Source: CAZLMF01 sp964560565 (GTDB lineage Bacteria > Bacillota > Clostridia > Oscillospirales > Ruminococcaceae). From it: a stretch of 33,375 bases of DNA. The translations under genes were made by a program, and so were the position numbers. The stretch covers positions 1 through 33,375 of the forward strand of contig CAZLMF010000010.1 in the NCBI GenBank assembly GCA_964560565.1, in the 5' to 3' direction. The notes below the pieces were generated by a model that was not told the DNA's origin, did no database searches, and was given only the letters and a program-made list of their open reading frames with translations. This document shows positions 7,861 through 16,016 of the stretch, piece by piece (the first letter of the stretch is position 1; the number at the start of each line of letters is the position of its first letter).

Positions 7861-8859
7861 CTAGCCACGCATTTGCTTAACAGCTTTAATCTGCCTAATA
7901 TCATTACCCACAAAGCATAAATTATAGTACATTGAGCGCAGTCGTGACACAACTCGGTCAGTATAACGCTTTTCAAGCTCCGCTGAGGAAAGGTTGGAGC
8001 TAATAATTGTAGGAAGCCTGCGGTTGAGCCTGTTATTGATGATATTATACACAGCCGAGATGTAAAAGGAGCTTTCAAACTCCGAGCCGAGATCGTCAAT
8101 AATCAACAAATCGGTGCTAAGTATAGTGCCCAGCGTATCAAGGTCAGCCTGTCCGCGTCCAAAATGCTCACGCTCAACCTTGCGGAGAATATCCTGCGCA
8201 GAGGCATATATTACGCTATACCCCTTTGCTACAACTTCGCCTGCAATTGCAAGGGATAAGTGGGTTTTTCCAAGCCCTGTTTTACCGTACATGAATATGC
8301 TTGCCGAGTTTGACGTAAATGTTCTAGCATAAGCCTTGCAGTAGTTAAAAATATCCGTCATCTTTTCCTTTGCTACAATACCAAGCTTACTATCAAGACT
8401 ATCGGGGTAATATGAAAGGTCAAAGTTTTTGAAGGTGCAAGAAGTAATAGGCGCACTTTCAGAAAGCTCGGCAGATGCAGAGCGCTTTAGAAGCTTTTCG
8501 AAGCATTCGCATCTGCGATTGCCAATAACACCGTGGTCGCCACACTTTTCACAACTTGCTTTTAGGTCAAGGTAATCGTAAGGGTAGCCATTAGCCTCAA
8601 GCGTTGCGGCAATACGGCGCTGATTATCAAGGTTTTGTTCTTGTAGCTTGTCAACCTCAACATCAATATTAGGCGTCCTAGAGGAAATCAACCTTGCAAG
8701 TTTCATCCCTGTCCGTGCAAGCTCTAGCCTAAGTTCAGCAATTTGAGGCAGCTTAGCACTAATCTCATCTATTCGATTTTGACGCTGTACAAGCGCATTG
8801 TTCCTGCGTGTAGAAAGTTCTGCATTAGCACGCTCTATCATTTGAGAATTATAACCCAC
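7861..8859 (-). CDS. DnaI/DnaC-type replicative helicase loader (AAA+ ATPase)
   Basis: A 332-residue protein with a charged, helical N-terminus (residues 1-95), a zinc-binding site (Cys103, Cys106, Cys117, Cys119), and an AAA+ core. Walker A is GKTGLGKT (192-199), Walker B is LLIIDDLG (251-258), sensor 1 lies in IISSNLS (285-291), and a candidate arginine finger is in SRLRS (305-309). Proteins of this type load the hexameric replicative helicase onto DNA. The N-terminal zinc module plus C-terminal AAA+ layout matches Gram-positive DnaI. The start is GTG at 8859, with AAAGGG 8 nt upstream. It lies 26 nt downstream of the DnaD-like gene in the same transcript, which supports a primosome role. 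Confidence 0.9.
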   Translation of the reverse strand: MGYNSQMIERANAELSTRRNNALVQRQNRIDEISAKLPQIAELRLELARTGMKLARLISSRTPNIDVEVDKLQEQNLDNQRRIAATLEANGYPYDYLDLKASCEKCGDHGVIGNRRCECFEKLLKRSASAELSESAPITSCTFKNFDLSYYPDSLDSKLGIVAKEKMTDIFNYCKAYARTFTSNSASIFMYGKTGLGKTHLSLAIAGEVVAKGYSVIYASAQDILRKVEREHFGRGQADLDTLGTILSTDLLIIDDLGSEFESSFYISAVYNIINNRLNRRLPTIISSNLSSAELEKRYTDRVVSRLRSMYYNLCFVGNDIRQIKAVKQMRG

Positions 8860-8885
8860 ATAATCAACCCTTTCGGTTATTTTTT

Positions 8886-9899
8886 TTATTTATCGTTTTC
8901 ACTTTCGCTCGGAGGCTTTGGCGTATACATAAGTGCCAACTGGTCAAAGGTATCTAGGTCATAGGAAGCTTCTTTACCTTGTGCCACCTTTTTCTTATGT
9001 CCGTCAGCCTCGGCGAGAGCTTGTTCGGTTGAGGTAATGCCTTTATTATGCCATGAATCAAGGATTTTTCCCATATATGCAAACGATGCCTTGCCAGTAT
9101 TCTCGGCGGTGCGCTGATACGCAAGCTCAATAAGGCTTAAATCTTGCTTAAACTCCTGAGTCCAACGTTGTACAAACTCGGATTCCTTCGGAGTAAGTCT
9201 GCGGCTTATTTCGCATAGAGATTTAACTTGCGCTTCAACACTGTTGCGCTCCTTTAGGCGGCGAATTTCCTCTTCGGCTTGGGCATGGTCGTTAATCCCT
9301 CTATCCGCCCAATTTACCGCAATGGTTTCTATGTATCTAACCGAAGTAACGTTGGATGTTTTTGCGTATTCAAGTATCATGAGGACAACATCCCCCGGTA
9401 GCCCTAAATAGTCAAGCATTGACAAAAGGGAGCGTTGTTCGGTGTGATTTAGCGGTCTGCCAAAGCATTCCTCCGCTCGTTCGAAGACGCTTTTCACCTC
9501 TGTGTTTTCCTTGAGCCTTGCTACAATTTCACCTGGGGAAAGTACAGGAGCCTTAGCGGGTGTTACCTTTGATACAGCTCTAGGTTGGGTTGGTTCAGGC
9601 GGCGCTTTAGTAGGTGCGCTTTGTTTTACTGATTCCCTTGCCGCAGGGGAAATCTCTTCATCACTCACAGCAATAAGCCCTCTTTGCTCCCAAAAAAGGA
9701 TAGCGTCCTCAACATCCTCAGTTTTAAGCTTTAGAGCCTTGCAGATTGATTCATTTGTAGTGTCGTCACCTGAATGGCGCAGCAAATAGAGCAAAATTCG
9801 CAGGGAAACAGCACTTGCAAGGGCAAGATGCTCGTCTACCACCTCACAGGGGACAGCGAAAACGCTTTTCCAAGCGCCTAGATTGATGTTATACTGCAT
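8886..9899 (-). CDS. DnaD-like primosome protein with two DnaD/DnaB_2 repeats
   Basis: A 337-residue protein. Residues 1-80 resemble a winged-helix N-domain with a predicted recognition region near NESICKALKLKTEDVEDAI. A Pro/Ala-rich linker (about 90-120) follows, then two DnaD C-domain repeats. Each repeat ends in the characteristic Y-x3-I-x3-W motif: YIETIAVNWADRGI and YMGKILDSWHNKGI. In Gram-positives DnaD and DnaB remodel DNA and recruit the helicase-loader complex at origins and at PriA-bound forks. priA lies about 2 kb away in the divergent operon. The two-repeat layout resembles DnaB (the Firmicute initiation protein) as much as DnaD, so which one it replaces is open. GAGGT precedes the ATG by about 6 nt. 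Confidence 0.88.
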   Translation of the reverse strand: MQYNINLGAWKSVFAVPCEVVDEHLALASAVSLRILLYLLRHSGDDTTNESICKALKLKTEDVEDAILFWEQRGLIAVSDEEISPAARESVKQSAPTKAPPEPTQPRAVSKVTPAKAPVLSPGEIVARLKENTEVKSVFERAEECFGRPLNHTEQRSLLSMLDYLGLPGDVVLMILEYAKTSNVTSVRYIETIAVNWADRGINDHAQAEEEIRRLKERNSVEAQVKSLCEISRRLTPKESEFVQRWTQEFKQDLSLIELAYQRTAENTGKASFAYMGKILDSWHNKGITSTEQALAEADGHKKKVAQGKEASYDLDTFDQLALMYTPKPPSESENDK

Positions 9900-9943
9900 A
9901 ATTTACCTCAAAATATATCTTTATACTATCATTTATGTTATGA

Positions 9944-9966
9944 TTTACTCATTATCATTGAGTAAA
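9944..9966. repeat. 8-bp perfect inverted repeat in the primosome operon leader
   Basis: TTTACTCA (9944-9951) and TGAGTAAA (9959-9966) are perfect inverted arms separated by 7 nt. The repeat lies between the predicted minus-strand -10 box (9985-9990) and the DnaD-like start (9899). It could be an operator for a dimeric regulator or a hairpin in the leader RNA. No poly-T tract follows on the minus strand, so it does not look like a terminator. Confidence 0.6.
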
Positions 9967-9984
9967 ACGGACAAGTACAAAGCT

Positions 9985-10015
9985 ATTATAACATATTCCA
10001 GCTTGTATTGCACAA
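9985..10015 (-). promoter_or_regulatory. Predicted sigma-A promoter of the DnaD-like/helicase-loader operon
   Basis: On the minus strand there is a perfect TATAAT (9990-9985) preceded by TG one base upstream (extended -10). A weaker -35 of TTGTGC (10015-10010) lies 19 bp away, or GTGCAA at 17 bp. Transcription would start about 80 nt before the ATG, leaving a leader that contains the inverted repeat at 9944-9966. Confidence 0.65.
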
Positions 10016-10026
10016 CATTTTTTTGG

Positions 10027-10055
10027 TTGCATTCCTGATGTGGAAATGGTATAAT
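10027..10055 (+). promoter_or_regulatory. Predicted sigma-A promoter of the yicC-to-spoVM operon
   Basis: TTGCAT (10027-10032), a 17-bp spacer and TATAAT (10050-10055), with the extended -10 element TG at 10047-10048. This near-consensus promoter lies about 50 bp before yicC. It is divergent from the primosome promoter, and the two -35 regions are about 11 bp apart. Confidence 0.8.
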
Positions 10056-10104
10056 ATACAGAAAGTAAAGCGCTAATTAATACAAAAATAGTTAGGAGCA
10101 TAAT

Positions 10105-10983
10105 ATGCTTAGAAGTATGACGGGCTTTGGAAGAGAACAAGCTGTTATCAGCGGACATGATATCACAGTTGAGATTCGCTCAGTCAACCATCGCTTTTAT
10201 GAGTTTTCTGCTAGAGTGCCAAGGGCTTACGGGTTTTTAGAGGAAAAACTTAAAACTCTTTTACAGGGCGCAATTAAGCGTGGTAAAGTTGAAGTAAATG
10301 TAATTATTCGCACCACAGAATCAACTCAAACACAAGTCGAAATCAATCGTGCTGTTGCCGATGGCTATGTAAATGCTTTACGCAGTGTTCAGGACGAGCT
10401 TACCCTAAAGGACGATTTATCCCTTTCTAATCTACTTCGTATACCTGAAGTATTCACAGTTGAAAAGGTAGTAGAGGACGAAAATATAATATGGGAGCTA
10501 GTTAAAGAAGCCGCTCAATCCGCAATTGAACGATTTGTGGAAATGCGTGAGGTAGAGGGGAAAAGACTTCATAGTGATATTATGGAAGCTCGTGAGCGTA
10601 TCAGGGCAAACGTTGAGGTAATCGAAGCCGCATACCCTAAGATCGTCAGTGACTACTGTGATAGGCTAACCCTAAAGATGAAGGAAATACTTAGCGACAA
10701 CCATATAGAAGAGCAACGCATAGTAATGGAAGCGGCGATATTTGCTGACAGGATTGCGGTTGATGAAGAGGTCGTTCGACTAAAGTCCCACCTAGACCAG
10801 CTTTCAAGCATCCTAAACGAGAATGATGCGATTGGCAGAAAACTTGACTTCCTAGTTCAGGAAATTAACCGTGAAATCAATACAATAGGCTCAAAGGTTC
10901 AAGATGTCGAGGTTACACGTATTGTAGTTGATCTAAAGAGCGAGCTTGAGAAAATTCGTGAGCAGCTGCAAAATATTGAATAG
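10105..10983 (+). CDS. yicC: YicC family endoribonuclease (YloC)
   Basis: A 292-residue protein beginning with the family hallmark MLRSMTGFGRE. Its conserved segment EIRSVNHRFYEFSARVP lies at about 23-39, and the C-terminal DUF1732 region ends in FLVQEINREINTIGSK and a basic/acidic helix. YicC proteins are oligomeric RNases implicated in RNA turnover. The physiological target in Firmicutes is unclear. AGGAG (10094-10098) lies 6 nt before the ATG. It is the first gene of the long operon, as yloC is in B. subtilis just before remA and gmk. Confidence 0.93.
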   Translation: MLRSMTGFGREQAVISGHDITVEIRSVNHRFYEFSARVPRAYGFLEEKLKTLLQGAIKRGKVEVNVIIRTTESTQTQVEINRAVADGYVNALRSVQDELTLKDDLSLSNLLRIPEVFTVEKVVEDENIIWELVKEAAQSAIERFVEMREVEGKRLHSDIMEARERIRANVEVIEAAYPKIVSDYCDRLTLKMKEILSDNHIEEQRIVMEAAIFADRIAVDEEVVRLKSHLDQLSSILNENDAIGRKLDFLVQEINREINTIGSKVQDVEVTRIVVDLKSELEKIREQLQNIE

Positions 10984-11028
10984 ATACAAAATGCGTAGCT
11001 AATGTTGACACTAAAGGGGAAAGTTAAA

Positions 11029-11283
11029 ATGAAGCTTATAAATATTGGCTTTGGCAATATGGTTTCAGCTAATAGGCTTGTTGCTATTGTTAGCCCTGAA
11101 TCAGCGCCGATTAAGCGTATAATACAAGAATCCAAGGAAAAGGGAACACTAATAGATGCCACCTATGGCAGGCGCACAAGAGCGGTAATATTCATGGATA
11201 GTGAGCACGTCATTCTATCCGCTGTTCAGCCTGAAACTGTTGCGGGGCGTGTCGATGTCGAGGAGGATAACAGCAATGAATGA
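11029..11283 (+). CDS. remA: RemA family DNA-binding regulator (DUF370)
   Basis: An 84-residue protein starting MKLINIGFGNMVSANRL, with the conserved IVSPESAPIKRII, DATYGRRTRAVI and ILSAVQPETVAGR blocks. In B. subtilis RemA is a small ring-forming DNA-binding protein that activates biofilm matrix and osmoprotectant genes. The Arg-rich YGRRTR segment belongs to the DNA-binding surface. A longer frame opens at 11002, but the family N-terminus and GGGG at 11016-11019 support ATG 11029. The gene overlaps gmk by 8 nt. The yicC-remA-gmk order is conserved across Firmicutes, so outside Bacillus the regulon may differ. Confidence 0.95.
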   Translation: MKLINIGFGNMVSANRLVAIVSPESAPIKRIIQESKEKGTLIDATYGRRTRAVIFMDSEHVILSAVQPETVAGRVDVEEDNSNE

Positions 11284-11884
11284 TGGATTGTTAGTTGTGC
11301 TTTCTGGGCCGTCTGGTTCTGGTAAAGGCACTGTACTTGAAAGATTGCTTGCAATGGATAAAAAGTTGCACTATTCCATTTCAGCCACCACAAGAAACCC
11401 CAGAGCAGGTGAGGTGGATGGGCAAAACTACTTTTTTATCGACAAGAGTGACTTTTTGAAGCTTGTTGATATTGATGAAATGCTTGAGTTCACAAAATAT
11501 TGCGATAACTACTATGGAACACCTAGAAGGATAGTGACAAACAAGCTTGAGCAAGGTTTTGATGTTTTGCTTGAAATTGAAACTGAAGGAGCAATGCAGA
11601 TAAAGGACAGCTACCCAAACGCTGTTTTCATATTTGTATTACCCCCTTCTATGCAAGAGCTTGAACGCAGGCTTAGAAAGCGTGGCACAGAAACGGATGA
11701 AGTGATACAAGCTCGCTTAGAAAAGGCGAAAATGGAAATGACTATGGCATATAGATATGATTATATCGTTGTAAATGATGATCCCGACAAAACCGCTGAA
11801 GAGCTTTTTTCAGTTATAAAAGCGGAGAAAAATACTACTAAACGTATGATAAATGAAATTGATGAGGTGTTAGAAAATGCTTAG
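11276..11884 (+). CDS. gmk: Guanylate kinase
   Basis: A 202-residue P-loop kinase that converts GMP to GDP. It has Walker A GPSGSGKGT (11-19), the GMP-binding ISATTRNPRAGEVDG stretch (about 38-52), and the lid and C-terminal RYDYIVVNDD segment typical of the family. An open frame extends upstream to 11201, but AGGAGG at 11261-11266 with 9-nt spacing, and family length, point to ATG 11276. The gene overlaps remA by 8 nt upstream and rpoZ by 8 nt downstream, indicating tight translational coupling of gmk with the RNA polymerase omega subunit. Confidence 0.97.
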   Translation: MNDGLLVVLSGPSGSGKGTVLERLLAMDKKLHYSISATTRNPRAGEVDGQNYFFIDKSDFLKLVDIDEMLEFTKYCDNYYGTPRRIVTNKLEQGFDVLLEIETEGAMQIKDSYPNAVFIFVLPPSMQELERRLRKRGTETDEVIQARLEKAKMEMTMAYRYDYIVVNDDPDKTAEELFSVIKAEKNTTKRMINEIDEVLENA

Positions 11885-12092
11885 ACCTGCCACTACACAG
11901 ATGCTTAATAATGAAAGCTGCTATTCATTTGTAATAGCTGTCGCTAAAAGAGCAAGAGATATTGTTGACGAGGCTCAAACCGACACTATTCTTCTTGAGG
12001 AAAACCCTGTTACCACCGCTGTTGACGAGTTTACAGGGGGTAAGCTTAAAATGGTGGAGGATCCTTCTTTAAGGAACTTCTATAACAAATAA
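11877..12092 (+). CDS. rpoZ: DNA-directed RNA polymerase omega subunit
   Basis: A 71-residue omega subunit that helps the beta' subunit fold and assemble. Recognisable features are the MLRP start, the SCYSFVIAVAKRARDI helix with the conserved AKRAR core (residues about 23-27), and ENPVTTAVDEFTGGKL toward the C-terminus. Length is normal for Firmicutes. It overlaps gmk by 8 nt. In B. subtilis the next gene is coaBC (phosphopantothenate-cysteine ligase). Here it is directly priA. Confidence 0.93.
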   Translation: MLRPATTQMLNNESCYSFVIAVAKRARDIVDEAQTDTILLEENPVTTAVDEFTGGKLKMVEDPSLRNFYNK

Positions 12093-12100
12093 AGGAATTG

Positions 12101-14575
12101 GTGCATTTGCCGGACGGTAGTGAAAAACTTGATATTGCAAAAGTTGTAGTGGATAAAGCGGCTTATGGCTATGATTTACCTTACAGCTACCATATACCTG
12201 AGCAGCTTGCGGACAAGATTGCCCGTGGCTCTCGGGTTTTAGTGCCTTTCGGCAAGGGTAACCGCAAGCGTATTGGGCTTGTCCTTGAAATTACTACCGA
12301 GCAGTTGGAGCTAAATAAGGTAAAGCCTATTATAGGGCTTTATGACGAGGAATTTTTGCTCACAGACGAGTTACTAGAGCTTGTCTGCCACCTTAAAGAA
12401 ACCACATTCTGCACATATTTTGAAGCTGTTAAAACAGTCTTACCTTCCGGGCTCAATTTGAACCTTACTCATCGCTATATGCTTGGTAAAGCATCTACCG
12501 AGGAGCTAACAAGGGACGAGCAAGCCCTTAACGATATGCTTTTTAAGGCAACTACTCAGCGTGAGTTTGACTCACTACTTGATTGTACAGTTGCCCCCAC
12601 TAAGCAAATTGTCGTTGACGGGCTGCTTAGCAAAGGTGTTATCGTGCTTATTGAAGGCATGAAGCGCAAAGTCGGCGATGAGACAGTGCAAATGGTTCGA
12701 CTTAGCGAGAAATACCTGTCAAGTGAGGAAAGTTTTAAGCTTACCGCTAAGCAAAAGCAAGTTGTAAATATGCTGGAGGAGAGTGAATCCGCAGCGATAA
12801 AGGAAATATGCTATATTTGCGGGATTACTGAAGTAGTCGTCAAGAACCTTATCAAAAACGGCGTTCTTGACAGCTTTGAGTATGAAACCTACCGCTCTCC
12901 AAATGATATTGAACAAACAGATCAAAGAGCAGATGATATTCATTTATCCGACAAGCAGCAGGAGGTTTATGATGGCATAAACTCGCTGCTTTGTCAATCA
13001 AAGCCTGACGTAGCACTGCTTCGCGGTGTAACAGGCAGTGGCAAGACCTCTATTTATATCAAGCTAATTGATTCTTGCATAAAGCAGGGCAAGCAGGCAA
13101 TGATGCTCATTCCTGAAATTGCCCTAACACCGCAAATTGTAAGGCAATTTACCGAGCTTTTTGGCAAAAAAGTTGCGATTTTGCACTCAAGCCTTTCATT
13201 AGGTCAACGTGTTGACGAATGGAAGCGCCTAAAAAACGGCGAAGCTTGTATTGCAGTCGGCACAAGAAGTGCAGTTTTTGCACCTCTTGATAACATTGGG
13301 ATTATAATAATGGATGAGGAAGGTGAGCATACCTATCGCTCTGAATCCTCGCCACGCTACCATGCGAGAGAGATTGCAAAGCTTCGATGTGTTAATCATA
13401 ACGCATTGCTATTGCTAGCGTCTGCGACTCCCTCTGTTGACAGCTACCAATTCGCCATAACCGGTAGATATAAGCTTTTTGAGTTGGGTGAAAGATATTC
13501 CGACGCTTTACTGCCCGAAGTTTTTATGGTTGATATGGGGCAGGAGCTAACAAACGGGAATACTTCATCGTTTAGCAATGTGCTTATAGATGAAATTGCT
13601 GATACCTTACAAGCAGGGGAGCAAGTAATACTTTTACTCAACCGCAGGGGTTATAACACTTTTATCAGCTGTATGAGTTGTCGCGAGCCGTTAGTTTGCC
13701 CCCTTTGCAGCATTGCACTTACATATCACAAGCGAAATGGGCAGGTAATGTGCCATTATTGCGGTTACACAAGACCCCTTGAGAATAAATGTTCAAAATG
13801 CGCAAGTGAATTTCTTAAGCATACCGGCGCAGGCACACAAAAAATTGAGGATGAGCTAAGTCAGTTCTTTCCAAGCGCAAGAGTCCTTAGAATGGATGCT
13901 GACACTACATATTCACGCCATGCATACGAAAAAGGTTTCTCCGCTTTCGAGCGTGGTGAATATGATATAATGGTTGGCACGCAAATGATTGCAAAGGGGC
14001 TTAACTTCCCTAATGTAACGCTAGTTGGCGTACTGTCAGTGGATAAAGCACTTTACGCAGGTGACTATCACAGCTACGAGCGAACTTTTTCCCTTATCAC
14101 CCAAGTGGTAGGCAGGGGAGGCAGAGGTGATAAACCCGGCAGGGCTTATATTCAAACCTTCACTCCCGAGCATTATGTGCTTAATCTCGCAGCAATGCAG
14201 GATTATGTCGGCTTTTTTAATCAGGAAGCAGAAATCCGTCACGCTCTTTTATATCCTCCCTTTTGCGATTTGTGCGTAGTTGGCTTTAGCTCGCTTGTGG
14301 AGAGTAGGGCGCAGGATGCATCAAGGATTTTCTTGCAAATGCTAAAGGAAGTGCTGGAGGATGACAATATTAAGCTGCCGATTCGAGCATTAGGCCCTGC
14401 AAAAGCAACACTTGGAAAGATAAACAGCCGTTTTCGCTATCGGCTTATATTAAAATGTAGAAACACAGCCAAATTCCGACGTGTTATTTCAGAGCTCCTT
14501 GTAAAAAGCTCAAAACGTAAAGAATTTGCGAATGTTAGCATATATGTAGATTTAAATGGAGATATTGGTTTATAG
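12101..14575 (+). CDS. priA: Primosomal replication restart helicase PriA
   Basis: An 824-residue superfamily 2 helicase that recognises stalled forks and starts primosome reassembly. In order it shows a 3'-DNA-binding domain (about 10-105), a winged-helix region, Walker A GVTGSGKT (about 309-316), motif II DEEGEH (about 405-410), and paired zinc sites with eight cysteines (CMSC, CPLC, CHYC, CSKC, about 524-567). Motif V follows as GTQMIAKGLNFPNV, and motif VI as QVVGRGGRG. Motif II has Gly where the classic DEEH has His. The start is uncertain: TTG 12098, GTG 12101 or TTG 12107 all follow AGGA at 12093-12096. GTG 12101 is preferred. Confidence 0.96.
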   Translation: MHLPDGSEKLDIAKVVVDKAAYGYDLPYSYHIPEQLADKIARGSRVLVPFGKGNRKRIGLVLEITTEQLELNKVKPIIGLYDEEFLLTDELLELVCHLKETTFCTYFEAVKTVLPSGLNLNLTHRYMLGKASTEELTRDEQALNDMLFKATTQREFDSLLDCTVAPTKQIVVDGLLSKGVIVLIEGMKRKVGDETVQMVRLSEKYLSSEESFKLTAKQKQVVNMLEESESAAIKEICYICGITEVVVKNLIKNGVLDSFEYETYRSPNDIEQTDQRADDIHLSDKQQEVYDGINSLLCQSKPDVALLRGVTGSGKTSIYIKLIDSCIKQGKQAMMLIPEIALTPQIVRQFTELFGKKVAILHSSLSLGQRVDEWKRLKNGEACIAVGTRSAVFAPLDNIGIIIMDEEGEHTYRSESSPRYHAREIAKLRCVNHNALLLLASATPSVDSYQFAITGRYKLFELGERYSDALLPEVFMVDMGQELTNGNTSSFSNVLIDEIADTLQAGEQVILLLNRRGYNTFISCMSCREPLVCPLCSIALTYHKRNGQVMCHYCGYTRPLENKCSKCASEFLKHTGAGTQKIEDELSQFFPSARVLRMDADTTYSRHAYEKGFSAFERGEYDIMVGTQMIAKGLNFPNVTLVGVLSVDKALYAGDYHSYERTFSLITQVVGRGGRGDKPGRAYIQTFTPEHYVLNLAAMQDYVGFFNQEAEIRHALLYPPFCDLCVVGFSSLVESRAQDASRIFLQMLKEVLEDDNIKLPIRALGPAKATLGKINSRFRYRLILKCRNTAKFRRVISELLVKSSKRKEFANVSIYVDLNGDIGL

Positions 14576-14586
14576 GAGGCAACATT

Positions 14587-15060
14587 ATGGCATTAAGAAC
14601 AATAGTATTAAGTGACGATGAATTGCTCAAAAAGCGTAGCAAAATGGTTACAGCTTTTAATGAAAAGCTGTGGCAATTGCTTGATGATATGGCTGAAACC
14701 CTTGAGGAAGCAAACGGTGTAGGTCTTGCCGCACCGCAAGTTGGCATATTACGCAGGGTGGTTATAATTGACATTGGTGAGGGGCTTATCGAGCTTATCA
14801 ATCCCGAGATAGTGTCTGCAAAGGGGAAACAACGTGAAGTCGAGGGTTGTTTATCGTGCCCGGGCAAGTGGGGATTTGTTGAGCGTCCTGAAAAAGTGAA
14901 AGTGAAGGCATTTGACCGCTTCGGCAAGCCTTTTAAGGTCGAGGGTACGGAGTTATTAGCAATAGCAATGTCCCATGAAATCGACCACCTAAACGGTGTG
15001 CTTTTTGTTGATATAGCTGATGAAATGGTTGACCCAAACAGCGTTGAGGAAGTGCAATAA
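14587..15060 (+). CDS. def: Peptide deformylase
   Basis: A 157-residue metalloprotease that removes the formyl group from nascent N-formylmethionine. All three family motifs are intact: GVGLAAPQ (44-51), EGCLS with metal-ligand Cys88 (86-90), and HEIDH (130-134) with two His ligands and the catalytic Glu. Motif 2 continues as CPG rather than the more common VPG. It sits just before fmt, which adds the same formyl group to Met-tRNA. The def stop and fmt start overlap by one base (TAATG), so the two are translationally coupled. Confidence 0.97.
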   Translation: MALRTIVLSDDELLKKRSKMVTAFNEKLWQLLDDMAETLEEANGVGLAAPQVGILRRVVIIDIGEGLIELINPEIVSAKGKQREVEGCLSCPGKWGFVERPEKVKVKAFDRFGKPFKVEGTELLAIAMSHEIDHLNGVLFVDIADEMVDPNSVEEVQ

Positions 15061-16016
15061 TGAAGGCGGTTTTTATGGGCACGCCGGATTTTGCTGTGCC
15101 GTGTCTGCAAGCGATGATTAATAGCGGTCATGATATATGTGGGGTGTTCACACGCCCCGATAAACCCCGTGGCAGGGGCCATAAGCTTATGCCAACCCCA
15201 ATTAAATCCTTAGCTTTAGAGCATAATATACCAGTGTATCAACCTAAAAGTCTACGCATCGGTGAAGATTCGAATTTAGCTTATGAAACCTTAAAAAATC
15301 TTGCGCCGGATATAATCGTTGTAGTTGCTTATGGTTGTATATTACCTAAAAGGGTGCTGGAGTTGCCTAAGTATGGCTGTGTGAATGTGCATGCTTCTAT
15401 TTTGCCTTTGTATAGAGGTGCAGCGCCAATACAGTGGTCAATACTAAGCGGTGAGCAGGAAACAGGCATTACCACCATGTATATGGCAGAGGGGCTTGAT
15501 ACAGGCGATATGATACTGAAAACTGCTATTCCCATAGGTGAAAACGAAACCTCAAGTGAATTGCATGACAGGCTTTCCGCACTTGGTGCAACAATGCTCA
15601 CGCAAACACTAGACTTAATCAAGCAAGGGAAGGCACCACGCACACCGCAAAATGAAAGTGAAGCAACTTTTGCTCCTATGATTACAAAGGAGCAATCCCA
15701 TATTGATTTTACAAAATCTGCCGCCGAGATTCATAACCTCATTCGTGCAATAACAGGATATACCTTTTATGAAGGCATGAGGATTAAGTTCTACCGCAGT
15801 GAGCTTATAGGGGAAAATTTCCCCAATACAACTCCAGGTGAGATTGTAAATGCTGAGGACTTTACAGTGGTATGCGGCGACGGATATGCAATTAGGATTA
15901 CCGAGCTACAAGCCGAATGCTGCCGTAAAATGAGTGCAGATGACTATCTTTGCGGCAAGGCCATCACAAAAGGAGATATTTTAGGAGGAGTTCAAAAGGA
16001 ATGTACTTTGATGTAA
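15060..16016 (+). CDS. fmt: Methionyl-tRNA formyltransferase
   Basis: A 318-residue enzyme that transfers a formyl group from 10-formyl-THF to initiator Met-tRNA. The N-terminal domain begins MKAVFMGTPDFAVP. The catalytic signature is NVHASILPLYRGAAPIQW (109-126, with Asn109 and His111), followed by GLDTGDM (about 145-151). The C-terminal OB-like domain starts near residue 210. Length is standard. The last 16 nt overlap the protease gene that follows. The def-fmt pairing is near universal in bacteria. Confidence 0.97.
   Translation: MKAVFMGTPDFAVPCLQAMINSGHDICGVFTRPDKPRGRGHKLMPTPIKSLALEHNIPVYQPKSLRIGEDSNLAYETLKNLAPDIIVVVAYGCILPKRVLELPKYGCVNVHASILPLYRGAAPIQWSILSGEQETGITTMYMAEGLDTGDMILKTAIPIGENETSSELHDRLSALGATMLTQTLDLIKQGKAPRTPQNESEATFAPMITKEQSHIDFTKSAAEIHNLIRAITGYTFYEGMRIKFYRSELIGENFPNTTPGEIVNAEDFTVVCGDGYAIRITELQAECCRKMSADDYLCGKAITKGDILGGVQKECTLM

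Noticed and set aside
9940..9970. Fur-box-like ATTATCATT inside the inverted repeat
   Set aside because: It does not fit the 7-1-7 Fur pattern, and the neighbouring genes have no iron link.
14535..15182. 215-residue minus-strand open frame over def
   Set aside because: It is antisense to a clear peptide deformylase and has no recognisable domain or supported start.
15950..16000. Longer N-terminus for the YugP protease starting inside fmt
   Set aside because: The GGAGGAG site and the family N-terminus both place the start at 16001.
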